From: Valencia hispanica
Lineage: Eukaryota > Chordata > Actinopteri > Cyprinodontiformes > Valenciidae
Direction of reading: 5' to 3'
NCBI GenBank assembly: GCA_963556495.2
Contig: OY747707.1
Location: 27,922,371 to 27,986,370 of the forward strand
Length of the DNA stretch: 64,000 nucleotides
Shown: positions 1 to 13,400 of the stretch, in pieces
Numbering within the stretch: the stretch's first letter is position 1
How the letters are laid out: each line of letters starts with the position of its first letter
The notes under the pieces: generated by a model
What the model was told of the DNA's origin: nothing
Seen by the model: only the letters and a program-made list of their open reading frames with translations
Databases searched by the model: none
Program-made: the position numbers and the translations under genes

Positions 1-45
1 CTTTGAGGTTCAAACTAATTTATATCTGTGACATATGTGATTTAC

Positions 46-3000
46 CTTAAGCCCGGCATTTATGCTGACACAGTGTCCACTGGTCTGGTCCGGTAGCTCC
101 AAGGTGCCATTGACCTGGAAGTCTGATTCAGGATGAGTTTTGTTAAGAAAAATCACTCTGGAGTTCAGGCCTTGTTTCCTGCGTTCTCCATCTGCCTCTA
201 TAGAATAGCTGATTGCTGCAGAACAAAATTTAATCAGATGTTATTAAAACTCATAAACATCTGTGTACCATAAATGTTTTGTTTACTCACTGAGCCGCTG
301 GTTGTAGGACGTCGCTGTGTAGTTGAAGCATGCTTTCACAGAGAAGCTATTGGTAAAAAACAGAAAAATGAATAAACAGACCATCCTGTTTGCAGAGTCT
401 GTTTGAGTATAATACTATCTGATCACCTACCAAACACTGTTAGCACAGCCAAGACTGAGGTTAATCTCCTCTGGAGATACTGTAACGTTTTTCCTGATGT
501 TGACAACTGGCCTTGCTCTGGAAAAAGGTTGTCAAATTAAACAACAATGGACAACGGCAAGTTTCATTTATTCTGTTCTTCCTCCATATTCACCTGTAAA
601 TTAAAGCTGCATCTGACAGAGATCCTACAGCCAGGTCAGGATAAGCGTTACCATCCAGGTCCATGTTTCCTGCCAGAGAATAACCAAAGAATCGAAGGCT
701 GTGCTCTTTACCTGAAAGGATCTGTAATTAAGAAGATAAAATGTTATTACTACCCCATAAGCAGTAATAAGTGTTGTGTCAGCATGAATGTAAATGTTGG
801 AAGTAAAATATATAAATTATAGTTGTAATTAAAATCTACTGGTCCATACAGTTGAGTAAAGAATGAGTAAATTGCTTTGTACTTAAAACTCAAATTGAGG
901 CTAAATCTGCATGAAAAGATTTTAAAAACCTATTTTGGCAACAGAAAATAAGATGTGAATCCAAGTTTTAATATGGTACAGTAAAAATGTTACTTCAGTT
1001 TTTAACCTGTTTTGGGCATCTAGCAACCTTGTAGGAAATATTTCTTTACCCAAAAAGCCTTTAAAAGTTACAATGAAGTCACTAGAACTGTCAGAACCAA
1101 CTCATTCAGCTTTAAAATATAAAGATACTGACACACTAAAGGTCATAAAAACCAACCTGTGCAGGTATTGTTTTGATTCCTTGTGCAGATCCGTGATAAA
1201 TGTAGACTTTTCCTGACCCTTCATCATCCTGCGGCGCTCCAACTGCAATATCTGCACAGGTATAAAAGTATCGCTGTTAATGTATCAGAGCATCAGAATA
1301 GCGGACAGGGGTAAATACATATGCACCTTATTTTCCTTTGTTAAAAAATAAATAAAACCATTCATTTTCCTTGTGGTTCACAATTATGTGCTACTTTGTG
1401 TTGGTCTATCACATAAAGTCACAATAAAACAAATTGAACTTTGTTATCGTAAATTAGCTAAATGTGAAAAACATTTAAGGAACTGTAAACAAACCATTTC
1501 ACACATATCTACTAAACTACTATGTATATGTTTATTTCTTGAAAGTGAACCATTTGTTGAGTTCTGGATTTAAATATGAATAATCCTTAAATCTATGTAT
1601 ACCCTTTTCCACTTATTGTGATTTTAATCTCCTTTTAGACCAGTCAAATCGTATGCTGTATGACAGATTATGATCAATCCAAGATAATCTCCTACCAACT
1701 TGCTAAAAAGATTTATTGTAGTAATGTTGTCACATTTCCTTACAACAGACTATGTGGGTCATGGTGACTAACTTGTCAAAGCAGGTAGAAAGTCATCTGT
1801 AAACATGAACAATGTTACGAAAGCAGGTAAATTACCGTTAAATGAATCCTGATTAACGTCCCCAATGTTTTCCACTGCCAGTCCGAACATTGAATCCTTG
1901 GTCCCGTTTAGACGGGTAGGAGTGACACTACCCCACTGTCCTCCTTTGTTGATATAAACATAAACAGCTCCGCCGATGTCTGTGCCCTTCATGTAGAAGT
2001 GAGGGGCTCCCACGACAATGTCCTGCCATCTAAATCATGTACAGAATATATAATGACACTGTTAGCTTACAACACCCTCCAAGATTATTGTGGCCCGCAG
2101 ATATAGATTAATTAAAAAGCCTTGACATACATTTATTGTAGTAAAATTCCATAGGCTCAGTCATTCCAAGGATTTAATTTTTGGGCCAAATCTTCAAACT
2201 GTTCATAATCTCAATTCTATGTGAATAAAAGCAACCACTAAGCTCACTGTGTGTACAAAGTTACTTCAGAAAGGTGCAGTTTCGTTTTTCTGCCAAATAT
2301 GTGAATTTGAATATTGTACCAAAAGCTCCAATTTGGTTTCGTCAGACCATAACGCATGCTGCTATGATGTGGATGGTTTTGGGGGATTTTATCCACAACT
2401 GAATGTTTTATTTGGAAGGAAATAATTCTGTATTGCAACCCATCTTTTCACTCCAAACATGGAGAATACAGACCCACAACTAGCACCTGTTGGAAGTTTT
2501 TAAGAAACTGGTTTTGGGAAACTTATATTTTCTTTGTATCCCATGGTGTATATAGAATACTGTGGACTTTTTTGCACTCTTTTTCTGACTGATACCTTTG
2601 TACAATTAGGTTATTTTTGATCCATGGATATAAATGAGCAAATGTCAAGAAAATCCAACCATGACATTTTCTTGATTTGTAACTTCTATAAATTATATTG
2701 AAACAAGCATCTTTTTCATCAAATAAATGAATGTCTACCCATCACTATTCAGGTCGACCACAGCCACATCGTATCCAAATGAGGATGCCAGTCCCGACCC
2801 GTGCAGAACGTGCTCCACCAGGAGTTGGACAGAGTCGTTCTTCAGCAAGGCTACAAATCCCTTGTGATTGGCTCTCGGGGCTCCAGCCACCACGGTTAGC
2901 TCACGGCTCTTCATGATGTGGTGACCCGTGTCAAGAGAGAACCCTTGAGTTGAGGAGAAGTTATTTTGGGAAATCATTTATCTTTTGATGGAATGAAAAG

Positions 3001-4279
3001 CAAAAATATGATAATTACACATTGGTTTGATCTCGATGAAACTGAGATTATTTCAGGTCACAATACAGTTCAGTTGAATTCAATTCAGTTCATTTATATA
3101 GCGTCGATTCACAACAGATGTCATCTCAAGGCACTTTACAAGAAAAGTCATTTCAATATAAAGATTCCAATCAGTTAAAAAGTTTTCTATTTAAGGAATC
3201 CTACCAGATTGAATTGAGTCATTGACTTGAGGTTGATGCAGACTCCAACCATGGCAATCCCTCATACTGAGCAAGCATGTGGCAACATTGGAGAGGAAAA
3301 ACTCCCCTTTATCAGGAAGAAACCTTCAGCAGAACCTGGCTCAGTACGAGCGGCCATCTGCCTCGACCAACAGGGGGTTTGAGAAGACAGAGCAGAGACA
3401 TAGAAAGAACAAAGCTAATTGATGTAAGATTACTTTCTATATTAAAGAAAGTAAAAAGTTGATAAGAGGACACAGAGGATGTTCAATAACTGGGAGCCTC
3501 ATCCCAGTCGATAAAACTAGGAGGATTCTACTTTTAGAAATCCTTGGAACCCCCTGCAAACTTGCAGTCTGAGAACGAAGTGCTCTGTTAGGAACATATG
3601 AAACAATCAGATCTCTGCTGTGTGATGAAGCTTGATTATTAAGGACTTTATATGTAAGAAATATTATCTTAAATTATATTCTGGATTTAACAGGGAGCCA
3701 ATGAAGGGATGCTAAAACAAGAGAAATGTGATTTCTCTGTTTAAGATTCATCAGAACTCTGGCTGCCTCATTTTGGATCAACTGAAGGCTTTTAATTGCA
3801 TTTTGTGGACTTCTTGATAGCAAAGCATTACAGTAGTCCAGACGTGAAGTAACAACTACATGGAGTAATTTTCAGCATCACTCACTGGACAGGATGTTTC
3901 TACTTTTAGCAATATCAAAGAGGTGAAAGAAGGAAATCCTAGAAACTTTGGTCAAAATTATTTCTTTACATTACTCCTGGAGGCCAAATTAATAATATTC
4001 AGATGAAGTTATTGACTAAGCCATTTCCTTTTTTTAGAGCTTCTGGTCCAAAGACGGCAACCTCTGTCAAGTCAGAATTTAAAAGCAGATAGTTTAGAGT
4101 CATCCATGTTTTTATGTCTTCCAGACATGCCTGTAATCGACCTAAGTGACTGGATTAATCAGGATTTATGGATATATATAGTTGTGTATCATCAGCATAG
4201 CTGTGGTAATTTAACCCATGCTGTCTAATGATTTTACCAATTGGAAGCATATATATATATATATATAGCATATATACAC

Positions 4280-4321
<42 letters not shown>

Positions 4322-4332
4322 CATATATACAC

Positions 4333-4419
<87 letters not shown>

Positions 4420-7400
4420 ATATATATTAGGGCTGTCAAACGATTACAAATTTTAATCTAATTAATCACAAGGTAGCTGTAAATTAATCACGATCAATTA
4501 ACATTCTTAAATATGACCGAAAAAGTAAAATCTTTGGAGTAAATAAAGGATGAAACCGGAAGCTGTTGCTCTTTTTTTAAGGAAATACAGAATTTTGAAT
4601 TCCACAATCACATTTACACATGGAGCTTTTTACAGTTACAGTTACAATCTTTTAGCCTGTTGCTAAGGCAAACTAACTGGTTAACATTTTCTGAATGTAA
4701 AGCTGACAGTTTCTTATTCAATTTTGGACAACCCTGAGCATCCTCTTCATGGGACTATCCTACAACAACGGTGTCTTCGGTCAGAGGCTTCTTCAGTTTT
4801 GCTGTGACACAGACTGCTACAGGAGATCATTCCTGCCTACAGCCATCAGGATCTACAATAGCTCCTTTAAAAATTAAATAATATGAGCTACAACAACACT
4901 TAATTTCTCTCTGGGAGGAATTAAGTGTTTTTGAATTGAAAATGTCTGACTAATAGAGGGATTATTTGTTTCAACACCGAACCTTTACATCACTCCCTGG
5001 TTCCCACTCTTATTTGTATTTATCAAACAGTTGTCATGCTGTTTACGTGACAAGCGAGCATTGAAAGCAGCGTGGGTTTAATTGTGGGGTAAACAGGGCA
5101 GGTCATTCTGTGCATGAGTTAATTGTGTTAAAAAAGAATTGGTCCAAGCACAGAATCCTGTGGAACTCCACAGGTAACCCTTGAGTGTGAAGAAGATTTA
5201 TCATTTACATGACATAACTGGAATCTGTCGGACAAATATGATTTAAACCAGCCTTGTGCTGTTCCTTTGATCCCTGCAACACTTTCGACTTTGTCAAAAG
5301 CAGCTCTGAGATCTAACAAAACCAGAACAGTCACGAGTCCATTATCGAAGGCCAAGAGAATATCATTAGTAACCTTCACCAGGGCTGTTTCAGTGCTATG
5401 ATGAACTCCAAAACCTGACTGAAACTCTTCAAACAGGTTGTTACTGTTTAGATGCTCACAGACTTGATTCACAACTATCTTCTCTGTGTGTTTATTTTTT
5501 CACACACATCTTAGTTGCTTTTCTTCTACCGCTTCCTCTTTTTGGTCTTCCTCTGCAGCTACTGAATGACTAAACTGTACAACTGTACGGTGTGTGCACT
5601 AGGAAAGTTCCATATTTGATGTGCTGATTCTATTGTCTAGTTCTCACCAGTCATCGAGTAGACAACTGGCCAGTTTAGCAAAAATTGTTGATCAGAAATT
5701 AAACACTGAAGGTTTTTTTTTTCTAAAATAATACTGTATTTATTGAAGAATCACATCAGTCTGTCAAAACTTTGGATGTGATGGGCCAAAAATATAATTT
5801 TTTGAATGACATGACAAAGAGTTTCACTTGCAGTGAACTAGAGTTAGGATCCAGGAAAGACCAACAGGCTGAATGGAGCTGTTGTCTTGCAGTGTTGTCT
5901 TGCAGCAAGAAACTCCTTGGTATAAATACCTTTCTACATTGAGGTTGAATGTTCTGTCCAATCATGCATAGCTTGTCTGAGGCACTATGGCTTCCTCCCA
6001 CAGTGTCAGAAACAAAGTGAGTCTAGAACATATGGCCCGTGATAACTTGTCCCTGACTTTTATGCTTTTCTGGGACAGCAATGGTTTCCTGGTTTCACAC
6101 CTGCCGTTAAAATTAAGCCTGCATGATCTCTTTCACATTGTCGAGGCATGCACTTTCACATATGGGTAGTGAGAGCCTGCTGTAGCTCAGATAGTGAATG
6201 TTTAAAGGTTTTTAGACACTTGTTTCAGCATCTTGCAGTTCTTTCTAAACCTGAAGCTGTTTAGAGAACCTGACCTTTCCACTTAAGGAGTCGATTTGAA
6301 AGTCCCGCTGCTGCAGACTATTTTCTTTACACAGGGATGGCAAATTTCACATTCTTTTTAGACCTCTTTAAATCTCTTTACGGACTGTCCTCTTTGCTAC
6401 AGTCTTCTTTCCAAAAGTCTTAGGCTGGTCTTTCGATCTTACCACAGGATTCACTCTCACTTCAACAACAAGTACACAAAACTAAAGGTCTGAGGTCAAA
6501 CCTCCTTCACACTACTGTGCAATGATTTTCACCTGTGTCTCAAATTGCCATTTTATGTGTGAATAAATGTGAGTGTTCTAATTTATTCCTCACCAGAAAC
6601 CACATGTGTTTCTGAACTAATTTTTTCAGAAAGTTTAAAAAGTCTATATTTTAGTTTTAATTGTGAAGTGAATGCCGGTTTTCCTTAGCCATTGTCACCA
6701 CATTCATGTTTAATATGAAGGAATACAGCATAGTAAATAACTCGTTGCAGTCAACCATATGTTTCTCTTTATGAATAGGATCTGTATTTCTTTTAAGGTG
6801 CCTTTAGATGACATATTTTGCTAGTGTTATATAAATTAACTGAATTTAATTGAACTTGTGTTACTGGAGTCTCCCAGTGTTATTTAAATTTATATTGAAT
6901 ATACATTTGTCCAAATATGCTACAAAAGCACACAGGCTGCCATAGGATGCCCTATTTCTCAAATGGCTGTATTTTGGTGCCGCATTTTGCCAATATAGGT
7001 TGTATTTAGTCAACCCAAGTGAGTGGACATTGAGATGTTTGTTGAATGCATTTTAATTTTTTTTTAAAGAAGAAAATTTACAGAGGAATTTTACAGGCAA
7101 AACAACAGCAAACATTAGGCAACCTCACAGGGGAAGGACATGGAGGGTGGCAGAGATGTGAGCAAAAACCAACAGGGGAACCAGTGAAGGTGAGCACAGA
7201 CAGGAATGTTTCAATATACTGAGTAGGAGTACAGAATGACAAAAGAACTGGAGGAACTAATAAAGGGTAGGTGGGAGAGAGAGCGACCGAGTAGAAGGAG
7301 ATTAAAAGATGTCTTGTAGCTGAGAATGGAAGCAGAATGGCAAGGAGGAAATAAACAGAACAGAGGAAACATAGAAAGGAAAATGAAGGTTTAAACACTA

Positions 7401-10400
7401 AGCAGAAAGAAACTTTATTCAAAGAACAATAATCCTAAATGCATAACAATAATAAAGCAGAAAACTAACACAGTGTAGTGAACTAAAAATGATAAACTGT
7501 AAGTAAATAAATAATAAAGAAAGATCAACACAGAAGCACAAATGAAACTCAAAGTTCAAACTCCCATGGGTCATGACTGTTAGCCTCCATCCAGCTTGAG
7601 TGAAGTCTACATGGGACCCACACACACGTGTTGCATGGTATGGCATCCGGTCTTATAAGAAGTTTAAGAGGAAGTACGGTATTCTAAATATTATGTAAAA
7701 GCGTTGATATATTATAGGTTCATTCCTGATTGTTCTAACAAACACAACTCAGGTCAAAACTGTTTGCAGCCAACAGCTGGACACTGTTATTGCAAAGTAG
7801 TCCAAGTGGTACACAAATATATGAACAGTGTGTTTTGTTTGTGGATAACTCACCAACGTAGCTGTTGGCTGGTATGAAACCATCCTTATCTGGTTCTTCT
7901 AACTCATATGGTCCATCATCAAATATGTTCCTGTCGATCAAAGTGTCGTTTTTTTGCTCTACACGCACAATCCCTGGAGAGAATTTCAATGACCAAGACA
8001 CAATGTTTTGACGCAGCAACACTGAGTGCAGCGTTAAAAAGATTAAGTAAGATAAATACTGTCAAAACAATGTATAAAAATTACCTTTCCAGTTGTGAGC
8101 TCCTGGGGCTCCGAACACCACATAATGGTAGTCCTTGGTGAAGGTGACCCCCAGACCCTGCTGGCAGACTCCAAACATTTGATGGTCTGTATCTCCCCGC
8201 CTCCCCTCACAGAGTTTCCATTCACCTCCGTCCATATCAGAGGGCGATCTGATGATTAAATCCTGACTGAAGATGTAACAGCGCCCAAGGACGGACTGGG
8301 ATCCCTGACGAAGCTTTTGATATCGATGTGCACACGTCTGAAATGACATAATCCAGAGTTGAACTACACATAGCAATGAGAACAACAAAGAGAGCAATGG
8401 TACAAAAATGTATTCAGACATACCACAACCTTTCCCCCAGGTCCCTGACTCTGCACAGAAACACCCATCCACTGGTCCTCTTTACTCTCTTGGCTTGGGT
8501 CCTCTTTCAGTTGTGGCAACCCAGGAGAAAGAAACAAGACTTGTGCTATTTTGACAGGTAGGATAGTAGGTAAGCAGGTGGTCGATTGATAGGTTTCTCA
8601 CCGTTGTTATCAAACTGAATGCGCTCACAGTTATCCGACCCAGTGATCTGACATTTAAAAAGGCCCCCGGTCACCCGGGATTTTTGTTTGTTTAAAGCTT
8701 TGGCTCTGGGGGCACCGATCAGCAGTCTGAGGAAAGAACACAACAAAACATTTCCATGACTGTAGGTTGTTTTCTAGCATCATAATAATGCATTCGATTT
8801 CCCTCGGAAGTGAAAACTCTTATCTGCGAATGGTGTCACTCTCAAGTTGCTTGTATTGTACAGAAAACATGGGAGTGGATGAAGGTAGGGATGAGGAAGG
8901 GGGTGTAGGGATGAAGGAGGGGATGATGGGATGAGGGAGAGGATGAAGGGTTGAAGGGATGAGGAAGGGGATGAAGGGATGAATGGATGAGGGAGCGGAT
9001 AAAGGGAGGGGATGAAGGGATGAGGGAGGGGAGGAAGGGATGAGGGGATGGGGGAGGGGATGAGGGACGGGATGAAGGGATGAGGGAGGGGATGAAGGTA
9101 TGAAGGGATGGTAAAATAGGGATGTAGTGCTGAGACAAGATAGAGGGTTGGGGGGGGATTTACGAGACAACAGTCTGAGCGACGCAGGTCGCTAGGTACT
9201 CGGAGTTTAGATAGATCGCAGAGTAATTAGGGGTGAGATTCAGGTGTTAGATGCCAGGTGAGTCGAATCTGAGTAGATTACTGAGAGAAAAGTAAATGAG
9301 GGGCGTAGTCCTGCTCACAAACACAAGTTAACACATTAACTTACATATCAACATATTTTCTTCATTTTATGCATTCAAACACACACACGGATGTCCTGTA
9401 CAATATATGCGCTTAGAATTTGGTAGGGGCTCCTTTTGCATAAATTACAGCATCAATGCCAGGTTGCTTATCTGTATTGTCGGGTCTGGTGTTTCTCATC
9501 TTCCTCTTGAGGTCAGGTGAGTTTGCTGGCAAATCAACCACAGCAAAAGCATAGTTATTAAAGAAGGTGTTGGTAATTGTGGCAATGTGGGCAGGTGTCA
9601 CGTCCTGCTGGAAAATTAAATCAGCATCTCCATGAAGCCTGTTAGCAGAGGGAAGCATGAAGTGCTCCAAGATTTCCTGGTAGATATCTGCGCTGATGTT
9701 GGAGCTGAACATAGACAGTGGACCAACATCAGCAGATGACAGGGCTCCCTAAATCATCACTGACTGGAAACCTCTCACGGGACCTCAAACAACGCGGATC
9801 TGTAACTCTGCACTCTTCCTTCAGAGTCTTGGACCTTGACTTTCAAACTAAATGAAATCCTTTGCCCACATGGGTTTTTTTTTACGTTGTCTCTGACTCA
9901 GGAGTGGCTTAATACAAGGAATGCGACCGCTGCAGCCCATGTCCTGGATACTGTACAGTACATCGATGTGTGATGGCTCTTACAGCACTTCAGCTGAGGC
10001 TGATGCCTGGAGAGCATACCCAAACGCTTGAATGTGTTTTAATTCATGCTCTAAGGCTATAATTATTCCTGTTGCATGTGTCCCTTTTCTATAATACTTT
10101 TTTCTTCCACTTAACTTTCCCTTAATATGCTCGGATGCAGCACTCTGAACAGCTAACTTCTTTGTGGTTTACCCTAACTGGATAGGGTGACAATCAACAG
10201 TGCTCCACATGATTGTGTAGGCCAGAACATGGCCATAACATTACATTCATGCATTAAACAAATTTAGTTCTTTTATGTACAGTAATATTGGTTTTGTCTG
10301 AGAACCCAAATACATAGGCTTCATTAGCTTTAAGCCATTATCATCAAAAATAAAGGATGGGGGTTGGGTTGGCCCTCCTCTCCACACAAACAGAATAAAC

Positions 10401-13400
10401 TATCAGAAAAATCTCAATGAAACACAGACATCCTCCAAAAAAACCCCAACAATTCAAATAATGTAGAGGTTCTTTACGTTATTACTGGAGGCCAATTTAA
10501 TGCCATCCAGATGAAGTAATTGACTAAGCAGTTTCGTTTTTAGAGCAATTTCTGTCTTAACAGAATTTAAAAGCAGAAAGTTTAGAGTTATCCAGGTTTT
10601 TATGACTTCAAGACATGCCTGTAATCTACCTAGCCGATTGGATTCATCAGGATTCATTGATAAATATAGTTGTGTATCATCGGCATAGCTGTGGAAATGT
10701 ATCCTATGCTGTCTAATGATTTTACCAATTGGAAGCATATATATAGTAAAAAGAATTGGTCCAAGCACAGAACCCTGTGGTACTCCACAAGTAACCCTTA
10801 AGTGTAAAGAAGATTTTAAAAATAAAACAGAATTTGGAAAATAATGAAACGGATTTAATAGGGCACAAGAGAAGTTTGTGACAGTGAAAAGAAAAACAAA
10901 AAGTAGAGGTGACAGAGGCAAATAACTTATGTAATTTTTTTTGAAAAGGAAGAAGCAGATGAAGCTGGCAAGTAACTAATGTTTATAGTTTTAAAAAGTT
11001 TTGAATGTTACTGTTCAGTCTAAAAATGCACATCCCAGTGAATCATTTGTACCTTCTCTCTTCTGAGAATTATAGACTGAGCCGTCTTTTAAATGTTACC
11101 AATTGAGTTAATAAACGGAACCTGGAATTAGTGTTAAGACTTAAAACAATAAAATAAGTTGTTGAAGTTGTTGAGCTCATTTTATTAATCTGTTTCGATA
11201 ATCTGAAGATTGTACGCATAATGGGGGTTAGGGTTAGAAAATAATCGAGGACCACTGGTCTGGACGTACAAGCAAAAACCTGTGACAATCAAAAGTAAAA
11301 CAACAGTAGCATCCTGTCAGAGGCTACTGTTTAAAACACATTCTGTTAAACGACAACATCCCTTTTCATTTCCACCACCTGACCTTGGCTACATACCACA
11401 CCTCGCTTTCTGACACACAGTTTCCTGTCAGCAGTCTCACTATCAAGTCAATTTCCTCCAAACACATCAAACGATATAGCGGGCTAAGAAACATATAACT
11501 GACCAGATAAAACTGGTCATAAATAGAACAATAGTCACAACAGAAATATCACTATGAAAGGAACAAATAAATACAGCTAAAGCCAAAATCTCCCAAAAAG
11601 ATCTTAAAGGAAATATATTGAAGAAAGGAAATAAAAAAATCATGATTTAAACATTTTCCAGATATTCTGATCAGCAATAATTATGAATGCTGAAAAGCTG
11701 TTTCTATTCTATTTGAGAAAAAGACAAAAAAACAGATTACATGCAAGAGTTTTAATCCCATTTTCATCCAGACATGTGGCCACCTCAAAATGCATTCATT
11801 TGCATATATTGTACAGTTATGGGAAAAACTAAGTACAAGCTTGTTGCTGCAAAAGGATCTAGGAAGCCAAATGATCAAATGCCTTTGATTAATTAATAAT
11901 CAACCAGTGTTATCTCCTGTATAATACGCAGGATTTTGGCTTTTTACATGTAAAAGTGTTGTATAAGTCAAATGCTAATTGTAACCATTGTCATATGAAT
12001 TGTCCCCCCGCCACACTCCCCCACCACCATGATTCGCTAACAGCAGTTTCTGGCACGGAGAAACATGAACGCAGCAGCCTGTAAACAGTGGGTAATTGTC
12101 GGGAACCGACAAAGTTCCCGGTGTGTTCACAGACCTGAAAATCAATTTTTTATTTGTCCTGTGATAGGTCTGCAGATGTGTGTTAGCACAATGTCAGCAT
12201 GGAAAGACATCAGTAATGACCTTATAGAGGCAACTTCTGCTACCCATTTTGAAGTTCAACCCAAAGCCAAACATAAAAACCAAAATGCCACATCTTCCGG
12301 TCTCTTCAGGCCTCAGTGTGTTCAATCTTAAAGTTCTGGACAGCACAATCAGAAAAAGAAAAACTCCAGATATCAGCTTTTAAGTACGATTGTGGAGGGG
12401 TGATGAATTGAGCACGTGTGGCAGTCACTGTTGTTAAGTAGTCCATGAACTCCTCCGTATACCAAAGCATTTTAGAGCCGAATGTGAGGCCATCTGTCAG
12501 CTGAAGCTCGGCTCAAAGTGGGTCAGAAGTAGACAATGCAACTCGGTGCTTTCTCAACAATGCAGTTATTATGTCCAACCTCGGTCTGAACTACAACTGC
12601 CACAGAGCCCCAGCAAGGAGGACACTGTGCTTCATGGCTGACTCATACCACTGGGAGAGGGGTAGAAAATCAACACACTTTGGCACTCATTAAAGGGCTT
12701 AATATATCTTTAACGCATTCCTTCATTTCTCTTTAAAAGGTGTTTGACATAAAGGAGTTATACATCATCAATGAGTTTGGATCAGAACTTTGTAGGTTTA
12801 TTGAAGTTTCTCAGCAGATGTTTGACTAACAGTAACATACTTGTAAATTGCTATCTACACGAAAAGCTAGTAATTTGAACTACTTTATCTTCACACTATC
12901 AGGTTTAGAGGACAGCTGTCAAGTAAACCCTTGACACAGCCAAAGTTGCAAAAATGCTGTAAAAAAACCACAGTCTAGCACATATTTCCTGTCTGAGTTC
13001 ATTTTGTTGAAGCAACCAGTTACAACAGGTATATGAGCTCCTATTTTTCTAACACAGAACTTCACTGTTAACTCCCTTCAGATCTATCAGCCCGTATCTA
13101 ATCGTGCTAGATGACTGCTCCTCCTAATAAATCAGATTGATTGCTCTGCATTGTGGCCACGTTTGCTCAGGATGGAAGGCTGTGTTAAAGTGAAGAATTG
13201 ATGCAATCTGCTGCTTACCTAACAAGCATTAACCTAATAAATATGACCTTAATGTATTAAAATGAAAAGACAGAACTGGGCTGTTTGTAATTTGATTTAA
13301 ACCTGCCTGTAGTTGGATTGTACTGGACCAAATTGTCCTGTAAAGTGCCTTAAGATTCCTTTTGTTGTGAATCTCCAGTCACATATTTGAGTTTACTTCT

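Larger units (their letters stand above)
3055..5480 (-). mobile_element. 5'-truncated L2/Maui-like LINE in itga6 intron 5, interrupted by a DNA transposon
   Basis: Minus-strand LINE, 3' end near 3,060 (fish L2 tail with tttatatagcg and acaacagatgtcatctcaag) and truncated 5' end near 5,480. Reverse transcriptase (RT) pieces lie at 5,128-5,472 ([28 protein letters not shown], then [13 protein letters not shown]); downstream RT and 3' sequence runs 3,600-4,245. Comparison with the copy at 10,454-10,830 shows the LINE continuing from 4,250 to 5,133 once the inserted block is ignored. The host sequence around 4,245 already carries ATATATA, which has grown into the adjacent microsatellite. Confidence 0.85.

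Noticed and set aside
4155..4461. Overlapping IYIYIY frames on both strands
   Set aside because: Artefact of the (AT)n microsatellite and LINE sequence.
8820..9170. Proline/serine-rich frames on the minus strand
   Set aside because: Produced by the minisatellite; two frames are open at once, which reflects composition rather than coding.
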